Source: Pachyseris speciosa (Eukaryota > Cnidaria > Anthozoa > Scleractinia > Pachyseridae). From it: DNA of 64,000 nt. The notes below the pieces were generated by a model. That model was not told where the DNA came from. It did not search any database and worked only from the letters and a program-made list of their open reading frames with translations. How positions within the stretch are numbered: position 1 is the first letter of the stretch; every line of letters begins with the position of its first letter. The translations under genes were made by a program, and so were the position numbers. The DNA is taken from positions 1 to 64,000 of the forward strand of contig JAEMWC010000251.1 of NCBI GenBank assembly GCA_016490735.1, given 5' to 3'. Shown here one piece after another: positions 28,601-43,600 of the stretch.

Positions 28601-31600
28601 TTCTTTTTCTGCTGGGCCGCCTAGATTAGCAATTGCTATTTTGCGGGCCAGTCTATTGTAAGACAATTTCTTTTTTACTGGAATAAAGTTGAAAGTTGAA
28701 AGTGCAAACAAAGGTGATGGTCACATGGACTATCTGCTAGACTTCAAAAAGATGCAAAACATAACTGATATACTGCAAATACCAATGCATTACATTGTGT
28801 CACTGCAGCTGAAAAATTTTGAGAGGTAGTCTGGTTTCAGCTTCATACAAATGACAACCCTACAGCTAACAGCTGGTGACCTATTATTTGTTCAACATTG
28901 ACTAGTGGGTGAATTGTGCTGCAGAAGTCCAGATGCAACAGACTTGTGTTTCATGCTATGGAAATTCCTGGTCATCAGGAAGGAAGGCCAAGGATTGGGA
29001 TGAAATAGAATGGTGAAGGAGAGTGGGGTGGCTGGCACTTCAATTCCATATCAGAAAAATAATAGTAGTCTTATGTTGATCTAATTGGTTGAATTATCTA
29101 GAAATTTAAGTAGAAATATGGGAAAATTGTTCCAATAAAAGAATCTGGCTGTGTGGTACTGATCAGTGATTTGAGTCTCCAGGTGGAAGATTAAAGTAAT
29201 AGTTAAGAACAAGGATATCTTAATGTATCTTATCATAATGTACAGCTTGCTAAGATGTCCCACATTTACATGAAGTAGGTGAAGTACAAAAGTTCATCAC
29301 TGAATATAAAACACAGAAGTAAAAAACCCATACCTCACCACCGTTGTTCCAATACTGTGAAGAGGTGCAAGCCACGGGTGACTGACTTGGGTCGTTACAC
29401 GAGTGCCCTGCAGGGCAAGGGGAGCAAAATGATGACCCTTTACTAGCATGTGTTCCCAGAGGACATGCATGGCAAATTCCAACTCCTGGAGGACTGTAAG
29501 TTCCTGGATCACACTCTGTTGGGGAATGGGAACAGAGCCATTTATACATGATCGGCCTGCAGGACAGATGTCGCACGATGATGCCGCACCAAGGCTGAAT
29601 CTCCCATCAGGGCATTTCTGATTGAAGAGAAAAAAAAAATCACTTGATCACTTGGTCCAATAAACATCAAATAAAAACAACTATAAATCATGAAGACCAC
29701 ACTCTCCTGTAATCACCTTAAAGGACTTCAAACTTACTGACAAAAAGTTCTGCTCATACAAACAAAATTCTCCCTAGTAATTGCCATCATAAATTTCATC
29801 AACTGAACAGTTATTGATGTGCCACTTCCTAGCTTTGAAAAATAAGCTGCTGTTGGATATCTACTCTCAGATGTTACAGAGACACTAGCATCAATAAAAA
29901 TTACATTTAACTGCTTAAATGAAACCAGTTAACTGGCATAAACAGTTTCTGAGACCTCCTCTAATAACACGACAATGATATTTTAGAACAGTGCTGAATG
30001 ATAACTTACAGTACATGTACTTTGTCCAGCAATGCTGTATTCTCCAGCTGCACAAGGCTCTGGAGTGCTAGCTGGGTTCAGACAGGAATATCCTGCATCA
30101 CATGCCTTGCAGCTAACAGACCCTGTTTCATTGGCATAGGTGCCTTGAGGGCACAGCCGAGGTGCAGTTAGCGGCGATGGACAGTAATGGCCGATGTCGC
30201 AAGGGATGCAGTGAGATCCATTGCTGTATGTGCCAACCTGGTGAAAAAAGATGAAATTTTCGATAAAAGGGAGAATACAAATAACAGGAGATGCGGGTAT
30301 TTCATGACTGGCACAGTTCTTAGAAACAATAGGGGAAGTATGGAAGTTGCTCTTGCAGAAGAGAGTCATTCTTCCCCCTAACCTCCACCACCCCCAGCCC
30401 CACCCCGCCCCATCTCCCCTTCACCCACACTGCATCACACACGCTTACAACCCAAGCTGAAGTAGTGGACATCACTTGTTCATGGTATCTTTAGTTAGTA
30501 GTTTGTGGCCAAGTTGGCATTTCATTTCATACGACAAAAAACATGACAGGTCTATCTGACAAACCTGTGCACCCATTCCAACTAGTGTAATATTTTGAAC
30601 ATGCACGCTGCAAAATAAGAATTAGTCTTGGAAAGAAATAATTACTCACAGCACAAGTCACGGGTGTGACTGTGGGATCTGAACAGATTTTTCCAGCTGG
30701 GCAAGTGAGACACTCTGTTGAAGCTTCTGGAGAAAACTGCAACAAAAGCAACAACATTATTTAAAGGGGGTTAGTTGCTGAAGAAACTGTGGTGCTGCAT
30801 CGGTGGGGTAGTGAAACACAAGAATTTGGTTTATCAACAGAGTTGAAAAACGTAAATTGACCATCGTAAAGAGATATAAAAATCTGCAGTTTAGAGCATT
30901 GGCTCTTTGTTTGAGTGAATTGAAGAATAATTATTGTGAGTTGAGTATGGTTTATATGCAGAATATGGAGCTACGCTACTGGTGGTAACATGATAACTTG
31001 AAAAACAGGAATAAATTAATTGAATGAAAAGCATTCATTGATACCGTGGGAATTAAGGTTGCCAATTTGAAAGAAACAAAATTATTTGCCACATTAGTTT
31101 TTAAATGTTATGAAGAGTGACCATGGAAGAGGAAATGACAGACGATAAATAATTTGTAAAACGCATGTTTTACCTGACCATCAAGACAAGCCTCTGGCAG
31201 GCTGTCTCTTAGCGGACACCTGCTTCCTGCAGGACATCTTTTGCAAGAACTTTGTGCTGTTAGCTCTGTATAGTACCCCGGAGCACACTGACAAGGAAAA
31301 GTTACTGATAAGCAGCGAAACATTTATTTTAAAACTCTGAAAAAAGCAACCACAGGTAAACAATGTGACAGCAAACTTATTGTGACCAAAACCAAAAGAT
31401 CATTCATGCATTTCTTATTTAACATTTAGGCCATTATATCAATCTGCATACTACCTGTTTGTCTGATACAATTAATTGACAGAATTTTTGTAAACATCAG
31501 TGACCTGACATTTGATCAAGAAGCAATTCCATCATTAAAAATTAAATTTGCAGTGTCTGTGTTCATAACGCTACTTTCTAAATACAGCCAGTTTTTTCTC

Positions 31601-34600
31601 AGTCTTCAATGGTTTCTACATCTTAGCACTAACAAACTTTGTCAAAGTTCTAGCTAACCTGAGTACAGGATGTTTGACCCTTTTCTGAGCTGAAATAGCC
31701 AGCAGGACACTCTTCAGGTGATTTGGTGGCATTTGGGCATCTGTGTCCTTTGATTCAGAAAAAAATCAATTAATTAAATATTAGCATCTTGTAGAGATAA
31801 GATCCCAAATCTGGGAGATCTGGTGACCCATACAGGAGACCGGGAGATTCGCTCTGCATCCATCAGAGTTGGGATATATGCAGTTTGTTTGGTCAGAAAG
31901 CCAGCTCTCTGGTTTTGACCTCTTTTGAGTCCCCTCTCTTATCTGGAACACTGCATCAAAGCAGTTGTTCACATGATTTCCCATGCTTCCCCTCCCTGAC
32001 AATGTTGATGAACAGCTGAGACTCAAGATGTACCACGTCTATAAGGGATACTCAACATTGAAAATAAATTGGGCCGGGGTTGGGGGGTTGGTTAATAAGC
32101 AACTCAAGTTAAGACTTTTGACGTCATTTCAAGAAGTGATGAAAAATGCCCAACATGTCAAAAACTGCTAACAGTCCCCAACTCAGTTGGCTGTGATTGT
32201 AAGGTCGTAGTTCTCTGTTCTCTGTGGCCACCTTGATTGACTGATTTCAATAACGCAGCTTACCTCTATCACACTCAGTGCAACTGGCAGATTGGGATTC
32301 ATTGGCATAAAAGCCAGTAGGACATGCTTGAGGGCTTGCAGTAGTAAGAAGTGGACAGTAAAATCCTACAGGGCATACAGTGCAAGACATCGTTCCTTCT
32401 GAAGCATAAAACCTGTGTCACATGGTACAGGGGCATCACTCTTCACAGGGCACCTAACAAATACAACAAATACAACGTCAATTCTCTTTCAATGAGATTT
32501 TAAATGGCAAGTTAACCTGTCTTGATTATTTCTCAGTGGGAACCAAAAAGAGAACAAGGAAACATATTAGTATTCCAGTTCACAACCAAATAAAGTAAAC
32601 GATATTGGAGCCAGCATTAGCTTCAACTACTACTTTGTAAGTTTGCACATTTTATTTGACTGCTTTGTTACGGTAATTAAGTAAATGAAAATACAGAATG
32701 TTTTAAAGTGATTTCAGCAAACAAAAAATAACATAACTCTGACCTTGAGAAAATTGGGTTTTGTTTTTCTCTCTCTATTGTAGACTAAAAATTATCCATA
32801 AATTCAGTTTGTTACACCATTTTGCAAATTAAAATGTAAATATGGAAAGAAATTTTACTTTGTATTCCCACAAGTTGTTTATAACAGATTTTCCGGTAAA
32901 ATATTAAAATAACTATACCAGTATCTTTCAATGATTGTGTACACTTGTCACTGGAGACTACGTACTACTAAATGAATGAATGAATCAAACAGCGCATGGA
33001 TGGAAAGTTGCCAATTGTGTTGACCTCTCACCTATGACCCTCTGGACACAAAAATACAATATCTGCCACCAGTTGTGTTACTGTATGTTCCACTTGCACA
33101 TTCTTCAGGTGCCTGTAGACCAACGCTTGGACACTTGAAGCCAGCGTCACAAGGTATACAAACACTCAGCCTTTCCACATCAGCATATGTGCCGTTAGCA
33201 CAGAGAGTGTACGTTGATAGTCCATTGGTTGGGCAATAAGCACCCTTTGGCCATGAACGGCATATGGTGCTTCCTTCACCGGAATACGTTCCAGCTAAGC
33301 ATTCTTGAAATATGTTTCCCAGACAACTGAAATTTCCAGGCAGAAATGTTGAGGACTAACAAAACACAATAGCAATTTCCACGTATGTGCTGGACAGACA
33401 TATGGTGCTTGTTCGGTGAAGGTGCTGCATTATCTTATAGTGCTCAGAACAACAGGCATTTCCAGGAAGAAATGTTGAGGACAAACAGAATACAATACAG
33501 TAACAATTTCCACGTATGTGCTGGACAGATGTAAGGTGTTCGTTCAGTGCAGATGCTGCGTTATCTTATAGTGCTTAGAACAGCGGCCATTTCCAGGAAG
33601 AAATGTTGGGGACTAACAGAACACAATACAGTAGCAATTTCCACGTATGTGCTGGACAGATGTATGGTGCTTGTTCAGTCCAGGTGCTGTTTTATCTTAT
33701 AGTTCTTAGAACAACAGCAATTTATAGGCAGAAATTATTGACACAGTAGTAACTTCCGTGCATGTGCTGGACAGATGTATGTTGCTTGATCAATGCAGGT
33801 GCAGGGTTATTTTATAATACTTATAACAAAAATTTCCAGGCAGAAAGATATGCATGTTGAGGACTAACAGATTATAGTGATTTCTAAGGATGGTGCTGGA
33901 CATGTACAGACACATGGTTCTTGGTCGGTGCAGGTGTTGGCTCATTTTACAGTGCTTAGAACTGAGTGATATGTACATACTTCCAATACAAAAGATTGAT
34001 AGAGTAAACATCAAAGCTCAATACCATTAAAAATACAACTAAAAATTGCAAAGCTTGGTTACAAGTCAGACATCAGCAAAAAAATAATTCCCCATTAAAA
34101 CAAAATCTTAAAAAATCCTTTGACACTTAAGTCGGTGGTGATCATGAAATCAAAGAAATGAATACCTTGGGAACAAATTTTTTGACACAGCATTATCAAT
34201 GTCAAGAAGAAATGTCTCTTTAACAAAAGATTCTGAAGTATTATTTAGACTTTCCAATACAAGACATAAAAAGTCCCTATTGTAACTGAAAACAAATCTG
34301 ATTTTCTATGACATTCTTGCGATCACAATACTTAACCCTGAACAAACGACTTAAGTTAAGATTCCACATATGCATTGCACAGAATGAATGTATTAAGAGT
34401 ATTTTCCTGGGTAGAAAAGTTTCAGATCTATGCAATTTATCTTAATTTGTTTGAGGAGCAGAGTCTTCTACAGAAGTAAGTTCAGTATGGATAGATAGAG
34501 TGCCAAAAATATTAGACATGGCAAAATGCTCTTCACATATGTGTTTATGACATAAATGACTCTTTTGTAACACTTATAATGCTTAGTTCTTGATTTGTTA

Positions 34601-37600
34601 CCAGTGCTTTAACAGATACACAAACACATTGGAAAGTAGGCATCTACAGTGCTGGCTTGCATTGCCTAGTGCAGTTGCTTATGATGTAATTTAACAATCC
34701 TTTATTCGATAACCAAAATGAGCGATGCTATGGTGGTGTGATGACACATGTGAATTTACAGGAACAGCAGTAGTTTGACAGAAGCATATTAATTGTGTAA
34801 TTTAGTGCAAAATGATGTGCTACATTACTCAAATTCTATTTCAGAGTATGATGACAGATGCTGAGATGGTCTGTTAACTTACAGCCCCTGCATGCATTAT
34901 AATATAATTATTATAACAAAATTTTAGCCTTGAGTAGAGTGTACATCATAAACATCTTATGGCACTCTAATGTGCTACAAGAACAGAACAGCAAAATAAC
35001 CTAATTAATGAAGGTTAATTATTGCAAATATCGGAAGTCATTTAATACTGGGGTTGGCATTACCCGTCTTTCAAAAAATATGTGGTTGGCAACATTTTCT
35101 CTAAATTTCGTGGGTTTTGAATTTCATATGTATTTTTTTATTTCTACAAGCCTTAAATATCCCAAGCTCATAGAATCTTGAAATAATGGTCTCACTGTCT
35201 CGCCAAGTCTTTGACTTACCCAAGCCCCAGACATTGCACCAGTAATTTTGAATTTACTGGGATGAAAAGGAAACAAGTTACAAAGGAGTTACCAGTTATA
35301 ATTATCATCGGCAGAAACCACCCTCTTATTCATACAGATTGCAAGTGTTTGTGCATTTCCAGAGCAGTGCATGAATGACGTGTGGAGTACAGTTGTAGTA
35401 ACAACCACATATATAAACCTTACCTGAAGCCTTCTGGACACAGAATACACTCTAGTGCACCTGTTGTGTTGCTGTATGTTCCATTAGGACACACTTCAGG
35501 AGCTTTCATTCCAACACGCGGACATCTGTGACCAGGGTCACATGGTTTACAATCACTCCGCCCTTCTGTGTCTGAATAGGAACCATTAGCACAGAGAGCA
35601 AATCTTGGTGATCCGCTTGTTGGACAATGAGCTCCTTTTGGGCAAGGCTGGCACGTGATGATTCCAGCTGCAGAATATGTACCAGCTAAGCATGGAACTG
35701 GACTGTTTGCTTTATTTTCACAACTGAAAGAAAGGGCAATTACATGATCAAATACCATTATTACAAAACTGATCACAGCATATTTTTAAGTTGTAGACAG
35801 AAAATATTTACCCTCAACATGCTTTGTAGTTTGCAAGTCATGAAAAAAAAAAAACATTCAAGCCTAGACTCAAGGCTGGTGACACCGAGACTACAGTAAA
35901 AGAAAGACTGTCAGCTTTTTACTACAACTGTGAACACACATGGTTCAAGAGCCTAGAAAGAGTACACGACCTCACCTGTGACCTTCAGGACACAACACAC
36001 AATACCGAGCACCAGTTGCATTACTGTAAGTTCCATTCGCACATTCCTCAGGGGCCTCCATTCCAACACTAGGACACTTGAATCCAGCATCACAAGATGT
36101 ACAATTACTCCGGCCTTTTGAACTGGAATAAGTGCCATTAGCACAGAGAACATGTGTTGGCAATCCATTTCTCGGACAGTAGGCTCCTTTAGGGCAAGAC
36201 TGACATTTGATGCTTCCAGCTGCGGCATATGAACCAGCCAAGCACTCAACTGGACTATTTGCTTTAATTTCACAACTGAAAACGACAGGCAAAAATGATG
36301 AGAACAAATAGAACACAAATTGACATGTACATGTTAGACAGACACATGGTGTGCAAATGGCGCAGATTGAATGCTTACAGTGCAACGGCATCTACCATGG
36401 CATTTGAAAGCATAAGAATGATTTTTTGGCCTCTTACAATAAATTTTAGAGTTGGCACAGTAAAATAAAGACCTGATGAGATGGCTTACCTAAGAGTAGC
36501 CTCAAGGATGATGACTCAAGAGACTAAAGCAAATGAAAGACTATCAGCATTTTACCTCAAGTGTGAACACGCATGGTTCAAGTGCCTATAAAGACTACAT
36601 GATCTCACCTATGACCCTCAGGACACAAAATACAATCTCTAGAACCATTTGAATTGCTGTATGTTCCATTGGGGCATATTTCAGGTGCTTCTAGTCCAAC
36701 ACTTGGACATCTGTTTCCTGGTTCGCACTGTTTACAATCACTCTGTCCCTCAATGTCAGAATAAGACCCATTAGAACAGAGAACATATCTTGACAGACCA
36801 TTTGATGGACAGTAGGCTCCTTTAGGGCAAGACTGACATTTAATGCTTCCAGCTGCGGCATATGTACCAGCCAAGCACTGCACTGGACTGTTTGCTTTAT
36901 TTTCACAACTGAAAATAACAGGTATGAATGACAACAAGAAATAGAGTGCAAACTGACAGGTGCCAAGTGCATCTTGATTACACGTATGGTGGTCAGTTGG
37001 TGAAGACCCAAACGCTAACAGTGAAGTGTCATCTACCAAAGCATTTTCAGGCAGAAGAATGATGCTGTATAGATTACAGTCCAGCAGAGAATGTTACAGC
37101 GAATCAGTATATATGGTGCTCAATTGGTGCGACCGCAATGCTAACTGTGCAGTGTAATCCACCAAAGCATTTTCAAGCATAAAAATGATACTGCATAGAT
37201 TACAATGCAGTAAAGAACATTACAATGAGTCCATACTAGTCATACATGTATGGTGCTCAATTGGTGCAATCCAAAGTGCTCATGGTGCAGAGTCATCTGA
37301 CTAGCAAAGCATTTTCATGCAGAAGAATGATACTGTATAGATTACAGTGCAGAACAGAACATTACAATGAGTCTATATAAAATGGAGCTAAGTTGGTGCA
37401 GACCAAACTGCCTACAGTGTAGTGTCATTAACCAAAGTATTTTCAAGCTTAAGCAAGATAGTGTTTAGATTACAGTGCAGTAAAAAACACTACAATGAGT
37501 CAAATACATATGAAGGCTGCCCAAATGGTGCAGACACTAATTAATGTTTCCAGAGCAGTGGCACCTACAAAAATGGCATTTACAAGCATAAGGATGATGT

Positions 37601-40600
37601 ATGTCCCGTTACATTTTTTACAGAGTGCATGACCTCACCTGTGACCTTCAGGACACAAAATACAATCTCTAGAACCATTTGAATTGCTGTATGTTCCATT
37701 GGGGCACATTTCAGGTGCTTCTAGTCCAACACTTGGACATCTGTTTCCAGGTTCACACCGTTTACAATCACTCTGTCCCTCAATGTCAGAATAAGACCCA
37801 TTAGAACAGAGAACATATCTTGACAGACCATTTGATGGACAGTAGGCTCCTTTAGGGCAAGACTGACATTTAATGCTTCCAGCTGCGGCATATGTACCAG
37901 CCAAGCACTGCACTGGACTGTTTGCTTTATTTTCACAACTGAAAATAACAGGTATGAATGACAACAAGAAATAGAGTGCAAACTGACAGGTGCCAAGTGC
38001 ATCTTGATTACACGTATGGTGGTCAGTTGGTGAAGACCCAAACGCTAACAGTGAAGTGTCATCTACCAAATCATTTTCAGGCACAAGAATGATACTGTAT
38101 AGATTACAGTGCAGCAGAGAATGTTACAGTGAATCAGCATGTATGGTGCCCAATTAGGTGCAGACCAAAATGCTAACAGTGCAGTGTAATCCACTAAAGC
38201 ATTATCCAGTATAAGAATGATACTGTATAGATTACAGTGCAGTAAAGAACATTACAACAACAAAACAGACGTCATACATGTATGGTGCTCAATTGGCGCA
38301 GTCCAAAGTGCTTGCAGTGCAATGTCATCTAACAAAGCATTTTCAGGCAGAAGAATGACACTGTACAGATAACAGTGCAGCAGAGAATGTTACAGTGAAT
38401 CAGTATGTATGGTGCTCAATTGGCGCAGTCCAAAGTGCTTGCAGTGCAGTGTCATCTAACAAAGCATTTTCAGGCAGAAGAATGACACTGTATAGATACC
38501 AGTGCAGCGGAGAATGTTACAGTGAATCAGTATGTACAGTGCTCAACTGGGTGCAGTCCAAAGTGCTCACAGTGTAGTGTCATCCACCAAAGCATTTTCA
38601 AGGAGAAGAATAATACTTTATAGACTACAATGTAGTAAAGAACATTACGAGTCAATACAAGTCATACACGTATGGTGCTCAGTTCGTGCAGTCCAAAGAG
38701 CTCACGATGCAGACTGTCATCTAACAGAGCATTTTCAGACAGAAGAATGATATTGTGCAAATTACAGTGAATAACAGAACATTACAATGAGTCTATATAA
38801 AATGGAGCTAAGTTGGTGCAGACCATGCAAACTGCTTACAGTGTAGTGTCATTAACCAAAGTATTTTCAAACATAAGCATGATAGTGTACAGATTACAGT
38901 GCAGTAAATAACACTACAATGTAAACCTATTCTCTCCTGTCGCTTCCCGCCTCGACTAGCCAATGCTATTTGCGGGAAGCGACCATTTTGTATTTTTCTT
39001 TTGTCAAATAGTTAATAAAGTTGAAGTTGAGTCGACTAGGTACGAAGGCTGCCCACATGGCGCAGACACTAATTAATGCTCACAGTACTAGTGGCGTCTA
39101 CAAAAAAGGTATTTACAAGCATAAGAATGATGAGTGTCCTGTTACATTTTTTACAGAGTGCATGACCTCACCTGTGACCTTCAGGACACAAAATACAATC
39201 TCTAGAACCATTTGAATTGCTGTATGTTCCATTGGGGCACATTTCAGGTGCTTCTAGTCCAACACTTGGACATCTGTTTCCAGGTTCACACTGTTTACAA
39301 TCACTCTGTCCCTCAATGTCAGAATAGGTCCCATTAGCACAGAGAACATATGTTGACAGACCATTTGATGGACAGTAGGCTCCTTTGGGGCAAGACTGAC
39401 ATTTGATGCTTCCAGCGGCAGCATATGTACCAGCCAAGCACTGCACTGGACTGTTTGCTTTATTTTCACAACTGAAAATGACAGGTATGAATTACGACAA
39501 GAAATAGAATGCAAACTGACAGGTGCCAATTAAGTGCATCTTGATTACACAACAGTGAAGTGTCATCCACCAAAGTATTTTTCAATAATTATAAGAATGA
39601 TACTGTATAGATAATAATAACCACTATTTACCCTTGGTAGTATTTATAGCACAAAGGCTAGTGGGGCTGAGCAAATACAGAAACAAATAAAGTCAAATTA
39701 AATCAACTGAACTGAAATCAAATGAAATCAAATCAAATGCTAGTTTTTGGGGAGAGAGGAAAACCGGAGTACCCAGAGAAAAACCTCTCAGAGCAGAGTA
39801 GAGAACCAACAAACTCAGCCCACTTATGACACCGAGTCTGGGAATCGAACCTGGGACACATTATTTTTTTATTGGTGGAAGGCGAGCGCTCTAACCACTA
39901 CGCCAACCCTGCTCCTTATTTTTATAATTATTACAGTGCAGCAGAGAATGTTACAGTGAATCAGTATGTATGGTGCTCAATTGGTACAGACCAAAATGCT
40001 AACAGTGCAGTGTAATCCACCAAAACATTTTGCCACTATAAGAATGATACTGTATAGATTACAATGCAGTAGAGGATGTTAAAGTGAATCGGTATGTATG
40101 GTGCTCAATTGGTACAGACCAAAATGCTAACAGTGCAGTGTAATCCACCAAAACATTTTCCACTATAAGAATGATACTGTATAGATTACAGTGCAGCAGA
40201 GAATGTTACAGTGAATCGGTATGTATGGTGCTCATTTGGTGCAGACCGAAATGCTATTTCAGTGCATTGTAATCCACCAAAGCATTTTCCACTATAAGAA
40301 TGATACTGTATAGATTACAGTGCAGCAGAGAATGTTACAGTGAATCAGTATGTATGGTGCTCAATTGGTGCAGACCGAAATGCTATTTCAGTGCATTGTA
40401 ATCCACCAAAGCATTTTCCACTATAAGAATGATACTGTATAGATTACAGTGCAGCAGAGAATGTTACAGAGAATCAGCATGTATGGTGCTCAATTGGGTG
40501 CAGACCGAAATGGTAACAGTGCAGTGTAATCCACCAAAGCATTTTCCCAGTATAAGAATGATACTGTATAGATTACAGTGCAGTAGAAGAATTGTTAAAG

Positions 40601-43600
40601 TGAATTGGTATGTATGGTGCTCAATTGGTGCAGACTAAAATGCAAGTGCTAACAGAGCAGCTATCTCTACCAAAGCATTTTGAAGCATAAGATCAAATGA
40701 GATTATATACATTGTAGATTGCAATGCATGAATAGAAAACAGTACAGTTAGTCATTAATTTCTATACATTATTTTGCTTGAGAGGCATAGCCTGCATTTG
40801 CAGGTGCAGCAATAGTTTTATTATTTACAAAATTAATGCTCACAGTGCAGAAATTTCCAAAAAAGCACTATGAAGTACCACTGTGAAGTACCAGATTCAT
40901 AATGATTATCATACAGATGAAGTGCCACTACAATAAATAAATGATGACAAATGATGGCCAGATGAAATGTGCTCCCATTTCAGCAAAGTGATAGGATGTA
41001 ACAAGTTCAACCATGCTTTTTGCACTGAGCCCATTTTCATGCCCATGTTATAAAATAATTAGTCAGCAGACAGTTTCAGCTTATGAACCCCTTAAGTGAA
41101 CCCTGTAAACAGAGTTGAAGGAGACTCTGCTCGCAGGGTACCTTGAGTGCAGGAATGCTTCCAAAAGTAAATGTAATGAAAGGTAACACATCAACATCAT
41201 AAAGAGTTCTTCCATGTGTGCTTGCTGAATAATTTTGTATAGTGTTCCTTCTGGTACTCAGACAGCTTCAGGTTTCCATCTACGTAAACTGCAGGTACAT
41301 GAACATATTATCTGAAGTATCATGAGGTACTACTTTCGTGAAAAATTCTTCCAAGAGTACATGTTGTGGTTCAATTTAATCTTTGGTTTAATTTTCTGCT
41401 CCCTCTGTTTTTAGGTATGGTAATGTACATTAATGGTAAATATATAATAATTAGTTTAAAACAAATGGAGAAAACAATTTAAACCAAGGATAAAATTGAA
41501 CCACAATATAGTGTGTTTACTGGACAGATGTTTGGTGCTACTCTTAACGATCAGAAAGTTTTAGATGTAACTAGCTTTAAGTGAACAGTATCATCATGCC
41601 CAAAGAATTGTGAAGAATTATTCCATGTGTGTACTGGGCAGACACTGTTTTGGTGGTTCCATCACTGATCACTGATCACAAAATTTCAGACTTACTAAAA
41701 TTAATTCTTCAAGTGCAACGGATCAGCAGTGTATTCACTATTGTCCAGTAACACACTGACATCACAAAGACTTCTTCCAGGTTGTTGTTGCTGGACAGAC
41801 AATCAATGTGCTTCACTTGGTGGTCAGTCAGTCTCAGTTTAATTTTTGCCGAAATTTGTGAGGTGCCAAAAACTAAGGAAACATGCAGAACTTTACATGG
41901 TTTTAGTTCTAAAAATGAGACAAAGATCTCACCTGTGACCTTCAGGACACAACACACAATACCGAGCACCAGTTGCATTACTGTACGTTCCATTCGCACA
42001 TTCTTCAGGGGCCTCCATTCCAACACTAGGACACTTGAAGCCACTATCACAAAGAGTACAATTACTCCGGCCTTTTGAACTGGAATAAGTGCCATTAGCA
42101 CAGAGAACATATGTTGACAGTCCATTTGTTGGACAGAAGGCTCCTTTAGGGCAAGACTGACATTTGATGCTTCCAGCTGCGGCATATGTACCAGCCAAGC
42201 ACTCAACTGGATTTGCTTTATCTTCACAACTGGAAAAATGTTTAGTACCAAAAGATTATTAAGCGGCCATCGCCACAGCAACAAGCCCATTTTTTGTGGT
42301 TATTCCTCATGTCCACCATTCTTGCCAGACCCCCAGTTCTTGCTCAGTCAAGGATGGTGCAATAAGTGAAATCAACAAATGAATGCAGCTGTTCTGATTG
42401 CATGGCATTCATGTAGTTGGAGCTAACATAGCTTTTCTTTGCAATGGTGGAGAGATCAGCTATTGTCGAGAAACTGGTCAACAATACAAAAAGGCTTTAT
42501 TTTCACTGCTGCCTAAGTAGTGTTGATAACTGCAATGATCATTCACATATTCATTCTTTAATCTGCAGTTCAAATGTATGATTTTCACATATTCACACCC
42601 AGATGTCCATTACTTACGGATGTCCATTACTTACGGGTACCGTATTTACCCAGGGGTTTCATTAGAAGCCGGCAATGGGCGAAAATCGCCGCCTACTTTG
42701 TCAGAATTTACCTCTTACCACCACCTACTTTGTCCATGTTTTCACTCAAATTATTAAAAAAAATTCATCAGGTCGCCGCCTACTTTAGTTAGCTCAGACA
42801 GCTATTTCAAAACTTATTGAAACCCCTGTTTACCCACAGATAGGCTGCACCTTTTTGGCTTGTTAGTTCAGTTGGTAGAGCACTGCACTGGTATCGCAGA
42901 GGTTGCGGGTTTGAATCCCATACAAACTTGAATTTTTTTCAGGCTTTATTTTCACTACTGTTTAAGTAATGTTTGTAATAGCTTAAATATTATGAACACT
43001 GCAAGCATGGCAAGTCTGATATTGAACAACGCTACTTGTGATATTAATGGTTATGAGTTTGTGGTGTTTACCTGAATCCAGGAGGGCATACAGAACAGTT
43101 GGCAGCACTGCCAAAACTGAAAGTTCCATTTTCACATGACACAGGTGACTGTGCTGGATTTTGGCACACGTAACCTGCAGGACAGGGTAAACACTCAGTT
43201 GAGGACGTCATGTTGGTGTATGATCCTGGAGCGCAGGGCGTATGGGTGGAGGAAACATTGGATGGACAATGAGAACCAAGAGGACACTCTTGACACTCCA
43301 GGCTTCCTGACGGAGCAAAGCTTCCTGGTGTACATGGCACTGGATTGGCTGATTTGACGGCACAGCTATGGATAAATGTAATTTAACGTCAATTTAAAGA
43401 AGCAGTGCAGTTTTTACTGGATGGAAGAGTAGGGCTTACAAGCTAGGCCCTCAGATCATCTTTCACTGAATCAATAACAAAGTTAAGCTCAGTAAAGAAG
43501 GCAGGTCTATCAGAACATGGTCAGAGGTAAACATTAAGCACTACGATCACCATTCATAAAGTAATGTTATTACTATTACTTTCAAGAATCCATTTTACAA

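Larger units (their letters stand above)
36540..38090. repeat. Recent tandem duplication carrying exons 13 and 12
   Basis: About 470 bp at 36609-37075 recur at 37639-38105 with only a handful of differences, including intron sequence on both sides of the exon. The offset is 1,030 bp. Confidence 0.88.

Noticed and set aside
29487..29518. A 32-base intron in exon 22
   Set aside because: It has GT and AG ends but is far too short for an animal spliceosomal intron; a missing base in a C run is simpler.
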